In this document: piece after piece, positions 7,222 through 16,626 of the stretch
How positions within the stretch are numbered: position 1 is the stretch's first letter
Layout of the letters: every line of letters begins with the position of its first letter
Assembly (NCBI GenBank): GCA_028285305.1
Contig: JANQPV010000073.1
Location: forward strand, 1 to 64,000
Source of the DNA: Alphaproteobacteria bacterium
GTDB lineage: Bacteria > Pseudomonadota > Alphaproteobacteria > SMXP01
Reading direction: 5' to 3'
DNA length: 64,000 nt
Notes under the pieces: model-generated
Databases searched by the model: none
The model's input: the letters and a program-made list of their open reading frames with translations, nothing else
Told to the model about the DNA's origin: nothing
Translations under genes and position numbers: made by a program

Positions 7222-9627
7222 CTACCCAAACGCGCTTTGCAGCCTTTCGCGGATCTCCTCCTGGCTGAGCCCTTGCAGCTTCACCAACTGAGTATTGGCG
7301 AGGAAGAAAAGAAGCTCGTCCGGCACGTCGGCATTGTCGAGGTCGAGCGGACGAAAGTCGCGCTTGAAGTGAGCGGCAAGATAGACTTCCCGGTGCACAT
7401 TCTCAGAGTTATACGCATTTGAGGTCCCCATCAGCGAGAACATCTTGGACTCGCGGATGGCTTTGACAATCTTCCCGGCCCAAGCTTCGCCAGCCATAAT
7501 GTTGTCTTTGTCGATCCAGACTTTGAGGCCAAGCTTTTGGATAACGTCGGCAAGCTTGTGGACCTTTGAGGAGTCCTTGTGAGCGTACGAGATGAAAACG
7601 TCATAGTCCGACAAATCATCGCGAATGAGTTTGCGCGGGGGGACCCGCCGAACCAGACCAATCATCCGGCCGATCCGTGAAAGGATCGCATAGTTTAAAA
7701 ATCCGGCAATGAAGGAAAGGGCAGTGGCAATGGGGAACGCAAAGGGTTGGACGACGACCGGCAAAAGATCGCGGAGCCACTGCCAGACCTTGTCGCGGCC
7801 AGAGACATAGGCGCTCAGCGCGGATTGGAGGTTGGCTGCCATGCCACCGGCAGCTGACGGCAAGGTCTCTGATTGGCTTTGTGCGGCTGCGGCCAGCCAG
7901 TCGAGACCAAGGCCGGCCGTCATGCGGTCACGGATCAGCGCCGCCGAACGGTCGTAGTCGAGGACGGATTGCAGAATGCCGGTGATATCGGTGAAAGCCT
8001 CGCTTGCCTGGCCGCAGCCTGCTTCCGCCAAAACGCGTTCTTCGTCCGATTGCCAAGTAATCTCGTCGCCCCGTTCGACGGGATCACAAACAAAACTACG
8101 GATGGATTGGGTCTCACTTTGCACGGCAATGGCCCGGCGATTGAGATCGGCGGCCATCGCATTCAGACGGTCTAACTGTTGGTCGGCTTCCTTGACACCC
8201 GCCTGGGCCCCGTCGCAATCAAGCTGAGCCTGCTCGGCGGCCTCCTGCTCGCGGGCCGGGTCGCACGCTGCAAGTTCGCCGTCTCCTGTGGTGCCGGTTT
8301 GGTTCTCATTGCCTGCCAGCGCGCTTTCGATCTCCGCAATTTGCGCGTCGATATCGCCGGCATCTTCGATCTGTTCCTCAAGATCCTTCACACGGGCTTG
8401 AAGCTCATCGATCTCGCGCTGTTTGTTGCTTTCGGCGTCCCGAGCGGGTTTGCAGCTGGCGGGCTCCACGGCCCGCTGTTGGGGCGCGCACAGCTGATCG
8501 CGTTCCGCTTCGGCTTCTTCAGCATTGGTCTTCATGCTTTCTAGCGCGACAGCGGTGAGCAAATCCGTGAGCCAATTGTTTTGGCTGTCCCGGTCATCGT
8601 TTTGTTGGTTGGGTTCAATCTGTCCCTGATTTTGCTGCCGTTCTTTTTGACGCTGTTCCGCGAGGGCGTTCTCGTAGTCTGACCTTAGCTTTTGGGCCTT
8701 CTCTCGGGCCGGTCCGCACTGGGGCGAAGTGTAGGTTTCGTAAGACGGGGCACAGGCTTGGGCGGTGCGCTGTTGTAGAGCCGCCAACTCGCCTTGCGCT
8801 GTGCGGATCATCCCCAACAGCCGGTTCCGTTCCGAAATGAGCTGGGTGACACGGGTCCGCTCTTCCTCAAGCGCTCTCAATCGTTGAAGCAATCTTTCCC
8901 GCTCAGAGGACAAGCTTTCATTTAGGTTCTGCGCATCCTGACAGGCCTCATCGGCCGCTTGAACCAAATGATTTTGGTGCTCACTCGAACAGAGCTTTTC
9001 TTGTTCCGCGTTCGCGTCTCTTTGCTCTTGATCCATCTGAGAGAGTTCTCTGGACACCTCATCATATTGACGCGCTATCTCGATGGACTGTTCGCGTAAC
9101 GAATTGAGACGTTCCACATCCAGAACGGGCGCTCTCAGACCTAAGAGTCCGAATTCTTCCGCTGCGGTGTAGGTCAAGCCGCCGGTGACGGCCACGGATA
9201 AGCCGCCGATAATTAGCGCTGCCGCCCGTGCGCTCTGCAGGGCGCTTTCCGCCAGAGCCGTCAGCGCGAAGGCGTCACGGCCGAGTGTGTCATCAATCTT
9301 CTTGACCAGTTTCTTGATGGGGGCTGCCGACGCTTTGCCGTTCCAGCCCGACAAGCTAACGGCCTGAAAGTCTCGAAACCCTTTAGGGAGCGACTTGGCG
9401 CTGCCGAGATTCGCGATGACGAGCTCATCTTTTGCGAGCGCCTCGATCATATGTTGAGTGAGCTGTTCCTTATCGGCGGTTCTGCTTGATTTTGGCCAGA
9501 CCACCACTGTGCAGGTGCGTTCTGCGGCTTCGCCGATTGTAAAGCCCTGATCGATAAGCGCCGACCGAAGCTCGTCGGCCACGGTTTGGTTTAGTTTGGA
9601 ATGCTGAAGTTTAACTCGCCTTGCCAT
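7222..9627 (-). CDS. Membrane-spanning protein with two TIR-type domains and a Cys-paired coiled coil
   Basis: 801 aa. Residues 10-115 resemble a TIR-like domain lacking its first strand (HSKLNQTVADELRSALIDQG, later LPKGFRDFQAVSLSGWNG). A membrane helix follows at about 134-154. Residues 160-615 are a long coiled coil with ten Cys in five pairs: 213/229, 292/304, 380/392, 455/471 and 514/538. A hydrophobic stretch lies at about 620-650. Residues 673-801 are a complete TIR domain (YDVFISYAHKD, VWIDKDNI, a Glu at 747 in the usual NADase position in NVHREVYLAA). The layout predicts both TIR domains in the cytoplasm and the coiled coil in the periplasm. TIR domains cleave NAD or signal in bacterial immunity; the role here is unknown. 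Confidence 0.85.
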   Translation of the reverse strand: MARRVKLQHSKLNQTVADELRSALIDQGFTIGEAAERTCTVVVWPKSSRTADKEQLTQHMIEALAKDELVIANLGSAKSLPKGFRDFQAVSLSGWNGKASAAPIKKLVKKIDDTLGRDAFALTALAESALQSARAAALIIGGLSVAVTGGLTYTAAEEFGLLGLRAPVLDVERLNSLREQSIEIARQYDEVSRELSQMDQEQRDANAEQEKLCSSEHQNHLVQAADEACQDAQNLNESLSSERERLLQRLRALEEERTRVTQLISERNRLLGMIRTAQGELAALQQRTAQACAPSYETYTSPQCGPAREKAQKLRSDYENALAEQRQKERQQNQGQIEPNQQNDDRDSQNNWLTDLLTAVALESMKTNAEEAEAERDQLCAPQQRAVEPASCKPARDAESNKQREIDELQARVKDLEEQIEDAGDIDAQIAEIESALAGNENQTGTTGDGELAACDPAREQEAAEQAQLDCDGAQAGVKEADQQLDRLNAMAADLNRRAIAVQSETQSIRSFVCDPVERGDEITWQSDEERVLAEAGCGQASEAFTDITGILQSVLDYDRSAALIRDRMTAGLGLDWLAAAAQSQSETLPSAAGGMAANLQSALSAYVSGRDKVWQWLRDLLPVVVQPFAFPIATALSFIAGFLNYAILSRIGRMIGLVRRVPPRKLIRDDLSDYDVFISYAHKDSSKVHKLADVIQKLGLKVWIDKDNIMAGEAWAGKIVKAIRESKMFSLMGTSNAYNSENVHREVYLAAHFKRDFRPLDLDNADVPDELLFFLANTQLVKLQGLSQEEIRERLQSAFG

Positions 9628-10126
9628 CGCACGCTCAAGCGCAGACGATCCGCTCGGTTCCCTGCATCAAGCGAACACCGTCGCGCTTGCCCCTCGTCAC
9701 AAATGTTCCCCGCGATTCGAGAACGCTGCTCGTTCCCAAAACCCACACCTTTAAGCCGCCTTGAAGGGTACGCCTCTCCAAAGGACTCGGCAAGTATAGT
9801 TCATATGAAGACTGTGCTTCAGCGGCACCACTGCGCACGATAATGGAGAATATGTTGGAGTCCGGTGCGGAGGCGCGGGTGCAAACATGGGTAAGCCCTG
9901 CTGCCTAAAATCCCGTCAGCCAAGGTCACGAAGGGGTTAAACTTTAGCGCTACGGCAGAGCTTTTCACGCCCGCTCGACGACCGCGCCAACATTGTCGCC
10001 AGAGCGGGTCAATTGCGCTAAACTGATGAAAATTTCACCCATGCTTCTGGAGCGCAATCGGGTGGGGCCGGAGGCGGGTGACCCGAATATGGGCGAAACC
10101 GAACGCGGGCGAAAATGGAGGGGAAG
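9628..10126. other. Intergenic region with no supported gene
   Basis: About 500 bp between the starts of the divergent TIR and pentapeptide-repeat genes. Short open frames on both strands lack ribosome sites and family-like sequence. It presumably holds the promoters of both flanking genes; I could not pick out a convincing one. Confidence 0.5.
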
Positions 10127-11431
10127 GTGGCTTCACTAAAACGACTGGACAAAGCGCTTGAAAGTGAGCGAGAGCGGATCCGTCAGCAAGTTGTGAAAAG
10201 CCAAGATGCGAAGCTGTCGTTCGAGTATGCGGATAAGGACAAGGGCGCACGACCTGACTTCGACCCTGAACATCTCAGTGTACTGCGTGGCGGCGTTGAA
10301 GCCTGGAATTCGTGGCGTGCCAATTATCCGGACGTTATTCCCCGGCTCCAAGGGGCGAACTTCAATGACGCCAGTTTTCTCAACTCGAGCCTTTGGGATG
10401 AAAAGAACTCCGTACTGAACTTTTCCGGCATCAACTTGAGCAATGCCCAGCTTCAAGGGGCAAACATGAGTGGCATATGGATGATCAACGCGGATCTGAC
10501 AGGAGCCTATCTTGTTTCAGCGGATCTCAGTCGCACGGCTCTGCTCTCGTCCGATCTCCGTGGATCAGTCCTTTATCAAGCGAATTTAAGTGGTGCGCGT
10601 GCGGACTGGGGAGATTTTTCCGGCTCGAGTTTGCGCAATGCCGACTTGTCCCATTCTTCCCTCGTGGCCTGTGATTTGGGCTATTGCGATATGACAGGTG
10701 CGGATTTGACGGGTGCGCGACTGGAAACGGTCAACTTGGAACATTCCAATGTTTCTCACGTAAAGTACAAGCGCGGCCTTCTGCCCGGGCGGTGCCAGGG
10801 TATTCGAGCTCAAGAGTGTTTCGGCGATGCGCTGTTCCGCCGGGATGTGATCGACCAGGACTACCTGGATCAATTGAGTTCGAATTTCAGCCGTGGCGGC
10901 ATCAGTTGGGTCTCGCTTGCAGTGGCGCTGGTTGCCGGCTCGGTCTTAGGTCTCGTCTTGGCTCTTTTGATTTCTGATGATCCAGGTGCGGTCTTGACTT
11001 TCCGGCCAAGCGCTGAGGATCTCTCTGTCTCGATCATTACCGCATTCTCAGTCGGTTTGGGTCTGGTTATCTTTTTGGCAACGGCGGCGGGGCGCTCCAT
11101 GCTCTTTAACATATGGGGCCTTTTCGATTATGGGCGAAGTTGGGGCCGCGTCGTGATTTTTGCGGCGATTCTGGTCGTCGTGTTCGGCTATCTCTATGCG
11201 CTGATGACGCCGGAACACGTTGCTTACTTGCGGTCGGAAGGCGCCGACGGAATATGGTTCTACCCCTGGTTTTTGGCTCTTATGGGCTTTGCCACATTGG
11301 GGCTGAGCGATCTAGCCGAGCCGGTTACGCGGGCGGGAGCCTTGGTCATGATGCTGAACGTACTCTCGGGATTTGCGACCCTTGGCCTCCTGGTTTCGGT
11401 TCTGGCCAGCACATTTGCGCGGCGCGCCTGA
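10127..11431 (+). CDS. Pentapeptide-repeat membrane protein with an ion-channel-like C-terminus
   Basis: About 434 aa. A charged, helical N-terminus precedes a pentapeptide-repeat solenoid at about residues 75-210 (units such as ANFND, ADLTG, ADLSR, SDLRG). Several membrane helices follow from about 250. The last part, FALMGFATLGLSDLAEPVT-like (WFLALMGFATLGLSDLAEP), aligns by eye with two-helix K+ channel pores, where TVGYGD is the filter; here the filter position reads TLGLSD, so ion selectivity is doubtful. Start: GTG at 10127 has GGAGGGG just upstream; an in-frame ATG at 10115 adds four residues but has only a weak site. Ligand and physiological role are unknown. Confidence 0.8.
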   Translation: MASLKRLDKALESERERIRQQVVKSQDAKLSFEYADKDKGARPDFDPEHLSVLRGGVEAWNSWRANYPDVIPRLQGANFNDASFLNSSLWDEKNSVLNFSGINLSNAQLQGANMSGIWMINADLTGAYLVSADLSRTALLSSDLRGSVLYQANLSGARADWGDFSGSSLRNADLSHSSLVACDLGYCDMTGADLTGARLETVNLEHSNVSHVKYKRGLLPGRCQGIRAQECFGDALFRRDVIDQDYLDQLSSNFSRGGISWVSLAVALVAGSVLGLVLALLISDDPGAVLTFRPSAEDLSVSIITAFSVGLGLVIFLATAAGRSMLFNIWGLFDYGRSWGRVVIFAAILVVVFGYLYALMTPEHVAYLRSEGADGIWFYPWFLALMGFATLGLSDLAEPVTRAGALVMMLNVLSGFATLGLLVSVLASTFARRA

Positions 11432-11527
11432 GAAACAGACCACAAAATTACCCCATCTTAACTTTACTTGCGTCCACTTACATGAGCTGCGATGACCGAT
11501 CTCGCAGAGAAAACGAGGGTGACCGGC

Positions 11528-12031
11528 ATGAAATGGACGATAATCATATGGTTTTCGATGGCGTTTTCCGCCCAGGCCGCCGAACTTACCGAGAATAAGA
11601 AAGCGATCATTGACGAGCTGATCATCATGACGGGTGCAGCGGAAATTGCTCGCACCATGACGGGTCAATTCGAGGACATCATGCTTCGAACCATGGCGCA
11701 GCAATATCCGCAGCTTTCCGAGGCGGCAAAACAAGCTATCGTAGATGAGACGGCAGATGCGGTGAAAGAAAACATGATTGAAAATGAGTGGTTCAATCAC
11801 ATGCAGTATGATCTCTACTCGAAGTATTTCACCGAGTCCGAACTCTCAGAGATGCTGGCCTTCTACAAGACGGCCACAGGGCGCAAAGCGACAAAAGTTT
11901 TGCCTCAGCTGATGCAAGAATCCATGATTGTGGGGGGAGCGAAAGCACAGGCGCTGGCGCCGGTTATACTTGAACGCGTTCAAAACCGGCTGCACCGCGA
12001 AGGGCTCCTCCAGCTCGGCAGTGCGCCTTAA
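11528..12031 (+). CDS. Secreted DUF2059-type protein
   Basis: 167 aa. A signal peptide (MKWTIIIWFSMAFSAQA) precedes an all-helical domain with the DUF2059 pattern (LIIMTGAAEIARTM, then YSKYFTESELSEMLAFYKT and GRKATKVLPQLMQES). The domain is common in periplasmic proteins of unknown function. The ATG at 11528, after GAGGGTG, is chosen; an ATG at 11492 would bury the signal peptide. It follows the pentapeptide-repeat gene by about 100 bp on the same strand. Confidence 0.8.
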   Translation: MKWTIIIWFSMAFSAQAAELTENKKAIIDELIIMTGAAEIARTMTGQFEDIMLRTMAQQYPQLSEAAKQAIVDETADAVKENMIENEWFNHMQYDLYSKYFTESELSEMLAFYKTATGRKATKVLPQLMQESMIVGGAKAQALAPVILERVQNRLHREGLLQLGSAP

Positions 12032-12138
12032 GAAAGTATCTTCGAGCCCGCTCCCAATATCCGCAAAAGAGGCCTAAAGTTCAGCTTTAGAAATCTGCCC
12101 AAGGTAGCAAAACTCAGCCAACGAGACTCCGCTTCGAT

Positions 12139-12720
12139 CTAGAGACACTCCTCGAGCGGCCGCCAACCATGGACGATTGCGCGTTCAGAAACATTGTAAG
12201 CGAAGACGTTTCCGCCGCCGGCATGCTGGTCGTGTTTTCTGTCGATGTTCAGACCAGCGAACCAGCAATACAGGAGCGTTCCGACGCCTCCGTGACCAAC
12301 CATCAAGATGTCGTCTCTGAGGTGGTCTTGCATGAACGTGTTCGCCGCCGCGACAATTCGTTTTTGAGCGTCGACGGCCCGCTCCCATCCGCGCACGCTC
12401 TTCTCCGGTTCGGCGAAGAACGCGTCGGCCATTTCTTCAAACTCATCCGCCTTCAAATATCCAGTCGCTGAACGATCATTCTCGTCGCACATTTCATCCA
12501 CCGTGTAAGGAATATCGAGGGTGACAGCGATGATTTCAGCCGTCTCCATGGCTTTGGTCTCCGCGCTGCAAAGGATGTGAGATGTAGATTTCAAGTAGCT
12601 GGCCCCGGCGAACAGTTGCGCGCGTTTGCGGCCTAAATCAGATAGGCCCCACTCGGGGACCGGAACATCTGGATCGATATCAACTTGGGGGTGGGTCAGA
12701 TAACGAAGCAACCGGCTCAT
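12139..12720 (-). CDS. Histidine phosphatase family protein with a non-canonical RHG motif
   Basis: 193 aa. The fold is recognisable from WGLSDLGRKRAQLFA, ILCSAETKAMETAEII and the C-terminal MVGHGGVGTLLYC, which carries the second catalytic His. The first motif, normally RHG, reads LTHPQV, keeping the phospho-accepting His but losing the usual Arg and Gly. This THP variant seems to define a subgroup I have seen described only as generic phosphatases; the substrate is unknown. The start ATG lies one base after the stop of the upstream subtilase gene, so the two are almost certainly co-transcribed and perhaps translationally coupled. Confidence 0.82.
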   Translation of the reverse strand: MSRLLRYLTHPQVDIDPDVPVPEWGLSDLGRKRAQLFAGASYLKSTSHILCSAETKAMETAEIIAVTLDIPYTVDEMCDENDRSATGYLKADEFEEMADAFFAEPEKSVRGWERAVDAQKRIVAAANTFMQDHLRDDILMVGHGGVGTLLYCWFAGLNIDRKHDQHAGGGNVFAYNVSERAIVHGWRPLEECL

Positions 12721-12721
12721 G

Positions 12722-14683
12722 CTAGAGATCGATCAGATCCAAGGAGGCGGAAAGCTCTTCGTCCTCTTCCCACTGTGACGCGAAAACGACCGGCTCTGCG
12801 CCCGCAGGATCTGGTGAAGTGCGCCATTCCCGGGCTTCGAGTGTGTAGGTGCCCGTGTGACTGCCGACGGCGCTGGCGTCAAGGAAGTACAATCCGGTTT
12901 GGTCCGCCTCGAACGCCAGACGCGCATCGTTGCCAACGCCGCTATTGTTGTTCTGCGCAATTAAGTTGCCCTGAATATCGCGAAGCTGAAGGAGCGGATC
13001 GATCAATGTTCCGCGATCGGACGAGGCGCCGCGCAGCGCAAAGCGATAATCGGTGCCTTCCTCCAAATCGATGGCGAACCAATCGTGATCGCCGACCTGT
13101 TCAACTGTTCCGGTAATACGTTCGCCAACCCCGAACGACGTCGCCGTTCGTCCATCGTTACCATGATCATCTTCGCCGAAGGGAGGCGGAGGAGGCGCCA
13201 CCGACCATATGTTTGTTTCAAGAGTATAAGTGCCCGCAGCGCCGCCGCTCCCGGCGGCCTCCAAATAGTAAGTACCACTTGCGTTCGCCGTGAACCCCAG
13301 CCGGGCGTCTGTTCCGACGCCGCTATTGTTGTTGGAGGCAAGTTCCGTCCCGTCGGCTTCACGCAGCTTGAGGAGCCCGTCGGACAGGGTTCCCCCGTCC
13401 GAGGATTCGCCGCGAAGGCTAAACCGGTAGCTCGTGCCTGCATCTAGCTCCACGGCGAACCAATCCCGATCTCCGGACTGTTCGATGTCGCCGCCCACGC
13501 TTCCGCCGACTTCGACCTCACCAGCAGTCCCCTCCGACTCACCGAAATCGTCCTGGTCGCCGAGATCGATAATGGCTTCCGCCAGCGCCAACATATCCAC
13601 GCGATCATAGATCGTATTGGTATTGGCGACATTATCGTCTTCATCATCACCGTCAAAGATCTGGGTCGAGCTGTCCGTCAGCAAAGTTTCGAACTCTTCA
13701 TTGCTAAGCCGGCGGCCCAAATTCTCATCGGCAAGTTGCTGGGCCAGAACCGCCATCCCCGTCACGACCGGTGTTGCCTGACTGGTCCCCCCGGCCAACC
13801 GCGCACCACCCCCCGGTGCTGCTCCCGTAATGAGGGCGCCGGGCGCAAAGACCATGTCGATATCGTCAGAACGCTGACTGAATGACGTTATGCGGTCGGC
13901 ACCGGTCGTAAAATCGGTGGCGCCGGACGACCACGCGATGCCGCCATTGTTCCCATCCCAGACGGCGCCAACGGGAATGACATTCGGATCCGCTGCTATT
14001 GACGAGACACCTTCTGTTTGGAAATCGTAATAGCCGTTGCCAGCGGCAACTGTGGTCACGATATCCTGATCAGCGAGTTGTTGGAACTCGTCGCCTAGAA
14101 GAGGGTGGGTTTGATTGAAGTTCAAGTTTGAATTGCCGCCGAGCGACATATTCACGGCAACAATATTGTACGTATCCGCATTGGCGTTGACCCACTGAAG
14201 GGCGTCTTCGATATCAAAGATGGATCCCGAGCCGTTGTTCCCCAAAACTTGCAACGAAATGATGTTGGCTTCGGGCGCAATGCCCTCGTAGGCGGGATTA
14301 GAGGAACCGATGATCGATGAGACGTGGGTGCCATGACCATGCACGTCGTCTGCAGTGCCGTCGCCTTCGCCTGTGAAGTCCTGGTGATAGACGATCCTGT
14401 CGGACACGCCGTCATTATTTGTGTCAGGACCAAAGGCCTGGTGATTAAGGTCGATCCCCGTGTCCAGCACGACCACCGTGTATCCGGCGCCGTCCACGCC
14501 GGCGAACCGATTGTCGCCGCGAAATTGATCGAGATTGATAACGCTGGCCGCGTCGTTGCTGGCGGGAGCGAACGTCTGGCCACTTGTCGGAGAAAGCACG
14601 TCGCGCGCGCCAAGCAAGCCCGACTCTCCCAAGGTAGAGGAGCTTGCAAACACATCGGTGGGATGTTGGTCCTGATGGGTCAC
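12722..14683 (-). CDS. S8 family serine peptidase (subtilase) with two PPC-type domains
   Basis: 653 aa. The catalytic triad is Asp74 (VVLDTGID), His117 (HGHGTHV) and Ser301 (GGTSQATP), with Asn216 near the oxyanion hole in AAGNG. Two pre-peptidase C-terminal-like beta domains follow at about 385-480 and 515-620; each has the pattern DWFAVELDAGT or DWFAIDLEEGT and a shared NNNSGVG turn. There is no N-terminal Sec signal and no obvious RTX repeat, yet such proteases are normally exported. The only in-frame start is a GTG at 14683 with a weak ribosome site, so the N-terminus is uncertain. The histidine phosphatase gene follows immediately. Confidence 0.88.
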   Translation of the reverse strand: MTHQDQHPTDVFASSSTLGESGLLGARDVLSPTSGQTFAPASNDAASVINLDQFRGDNRFAGVDGAGYTVVVLDTGIDLNHQAFGPDTNNDGVSDRIVYHQDFTGEGDGTADDVHGHGTHVSSIIGSSNPAYEGIAPEANIISLQVLGNNGSGSIFDIEDALQWVNANADTYNIVAVNMSLGGNSNLNFNQTHPLLGDEFQQLADQDIVTTVAAGNGYYDFQTEGVSSIAADPNVIPVGAVWDGNNGGIAWSSGATDFTTGADRITSFSQRSDDIDMVFAPGALITGAAPGGGARLAGGTSQATPVVTGMAVLAQQLADENLGRRLSNEEFETLLTDSSTQIFDGDDEDDNVANTNTIYDRVDMLALAEAIIDLGDQDDFGESEGTAGEVEVGGSVGGDIEQSGDRDWFAVELDAGTSYRFSLRGESSDGGTLSDGLLKLREADGTELASNNNSGVGTDARLGFTANASGTYYLEAAGSGGAAGTYTLETNIWSVAPPPPPFGEDDHGNDGRTATSFGVGERITGTVEQVGDHDWFAIDLEEGTDYRFALRGASSDRGTLIDPLLQLRDIQGNLIAQNNNSGVGNDARLAFEADQTGLYFLDASAVGSHTGTYTLEAREWRTSPDPAGAEPVVFASQWEEDEELSASLDLIDL

Positions 14684-14992
14684 ACCGGCATCTTTCGTCC
14701 CGTTAACCTGGCCATGCGCTGCCCGAACTTGCCGCGATGCTCATACCCAACGGACCGGCTTCGGAGGGTATACGCCCAGGCGAGAGCTTCTGTAAAGCGC
14801 CGGCTTGTTCACATCTTTCAAAGCTCCATCTGATCCCCCCGACACTCTCATTTTGCGCGCGCAACAAGGAAAAACAATGGCCTCAACGGGCCTCTTCGAA
14901 GGAAATTGGGAGAACTTTGCTGAGCCCGCGAGCGATTGTGATCTCATGAGGGCGAGACTAAAGTCATAATGCCAAGATGAGGGAAGGAAGAC
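14684..14992. other. Divergent intergenic region
   Basis: 309 bp between the divergent subtilase and flavoprotein genes. No coding frame with support. It must hold both promoters, but no clear consensus or operator palindrome was seen. Confidence 0.5.
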
Positions 14993-16621
14993 ATGAGCCA
15001 ATACGATGTGGTTGTGCTTGGCGCCGGCGCTGCGGGACTAACCGCAGCCCTCTCCGCCCGTGGCCATGGGGCCAGCGTGGCAGTCCTTGAAAAGGCGGAC
15101 AAGCTGGGCGGGACCAGTGCGTGGTCGGGCGGCATGATTTGGATCCCAAACAACGACCACATGAAACGGCACGGTATCGAGGATAGTCGGGAAGACGCCA
15201 TCCAATACCTCATGTCGATGTCCCACGGGCTGATGGATGAGCGTCTTGTGGCTTCATTTGTCGATCACGGCGCGGAGATGGTCAGATGGCTGGAGCAAAA
15301 CACTTCGGTCGAGTTTCAGTTGGTGCCCGAGTTCCCCGACTATCATCCAGAGTTTCCAGGCGGAAAACCCGGCGGTGGACGGTCTCTCGAATGCCCTCTT
15401 TTTTCTTTCGATCGCCTGGGAGATCACCGGGACCGCGTCACGGTTGGCGCCAACTACGGCAAGGCCCCTATTACAATGGAGGAATCCACACTCGGAAAGG
15501 CCGTGCCTCTTCAGGTTTCTGCCGAGGAGCATGCGCGCCGAGCAGCATCTGACGAACGCGGATGCGGCCAGTCTTTAATCGGCCACCTTTTCCATGCGTG
15601 CCTTGAGAAGGGGATTGAAATCCACACGGAGTGTCAGGCCACGGAATTGATCACACGCGAGGGAATCGTGAGAGGTGCGAAGATCAAAAGGGCGGGCCAA
15701 GAACAGATAGTACACGCGAACGGAGGCATTGTGCTCGCCACCGGGGGCTTTGAGTGGAACAAAGAACTCGTTCGCAGTTTTCTTCGTGGACCTCTGACAA
15801 GCCCCGTGTCCATTCCCACGAATGAAGGCGACGGCCTGATCATGTGCATGCGGATCGGTGCGGCGCTCGGCAATATGCGCGAAGCCTGGTGGATGCCCGC
15901 GGTGGAAACACCGAACGCTAATGGGTCCATCCAAACTCACTTGTTTGCCGCCGAGCGTGCACGACCGCGCTCCATCATTGTGAACAAGGCAGGCAAGAGG
16001 TTCACGAACGAGGCTGCGAACTATAACGCGTTCGGCGCTGCGTTCCACGAACAAGATGTGGCCCACTTTTCTTATCCGAATTTGCCCTGCTGGTTTGTTT
16101 TCGATCAGGAACATCTGGACAGGTTCGGGTATCTGCAAGAACCACCCGGCAGTCCCGCGCCAAACTGGATGGCCCGCGGAAGCTCCTTGCGCGAGCTGGC
16201 CGAAAACATTGGGGCCGACGCGCAAGGTCTTAAAGCAACTGTTGAGCGCTGGAACAGACATGTCGATAAAGGAAGAGATCCGGATTTTCATCGCGGCGAA
16301 AGCGTCCATGATACCTGGTGGGGGGACCCGAACAACAAGGGCAAGCCTGAAGCGACATTGGGCCGGATCGATAGGGCGCCGTTTTATGCCCTGGAGGTCA
16401 AATCCGGTGCGCTCGGTACCAAGGGCGGACCCAAGACGGATGCTCTTGGACGGGTCATCAACGTTGATGGTGAAGTCATCGCCGGACTCTATGCCGCCGG
16501 AAATGTCATGGCCTCGGTTATGGGAATGACCTATGGCGGCGCAGGCGGCACGTTGGCGCCGGGCATGGTATTTGGCTACTTGGGCGGCAAAGACGCCGCC
16601 GCCCGGGCAAAGAGGGAATAA
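14993..16621 (+). CDS. FAD-dependent oxidoreductase (3-ketosteroid dehydrogenase/fumarate reductase-like)
   Basis: 542 aa. It opens with an FAD-binding Rossmann motif ([14 protein letters not shown]) followed by [14 protein letters not shown]. The C-terminus has the second FAD-contact segment ([19 protein letters not shown]). This layout is typical of the flavoprotein family that includes 3-ketosteroid-delta1-dehydrogenases and fumarate reductase flavoprotein subunits. The exact substrate cannot be read from sequence. ATG at 14993 follows GAGGGAAGGAAG. The GMC oxidoreductase gene starts 5 bp after its stop, so the two flavoenzymes form an operon and may act in the same catabolic route. Confidence 0.85.
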   Translation: MSQYDVVVLGAGAAGLTAALSARGHGASVAVLEKADKLGGTSAWSGGMIWIPNNDHMKRHGIEDSREDAIQYLMSMSHGLMDERLVASFVDHGAEMVRWLEQNTSVEFQLVPEFPDYHPEFPGGKPGGGRSLECPLFSFDRLGDHRDRVTVGANYGKAPITMEESTLGKAVPLQVSAEEHARRAASDERGCGQSLIGHLFHACLEKGIEIHTECQATELITREGIVRGAKIKRAGQEQIVHANGGIVLATGGFEWNKELVRSFLRGPLTSPVSIPTNEGDGLIMCMRIGAALGNMREAWWMPAVETPNANGSIQTHLFAAERARPRSIIVNKAGKRFTNEAANYNAFGAAFHEQDVAHFSYPNLPCWFVFDQEHLDRFGYLQEPPGSPAPNWMARGSSLRELAENIGADAQGLKATVERWNRHVDKGRDPDFHRGESVHDTWWGDPNNKGKPEATLGRIDRAPFYALEVKSGALGTKGGPKTDALGRVINVDGEVIAGLYAAGNVMASVMGMTYGGAGGTLAPGMVFGYLGGKDAAARAKRE

Positions 16622-16626
16622 CAACC

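Noticed and set aside
15575-16624. 349-codon open frame antisense to the FAD oxidoreductase gene
   Set aside because: It mirrors a strong coding gene with clear flavoprotein motifs; no ribosome site and no family-like sequence.
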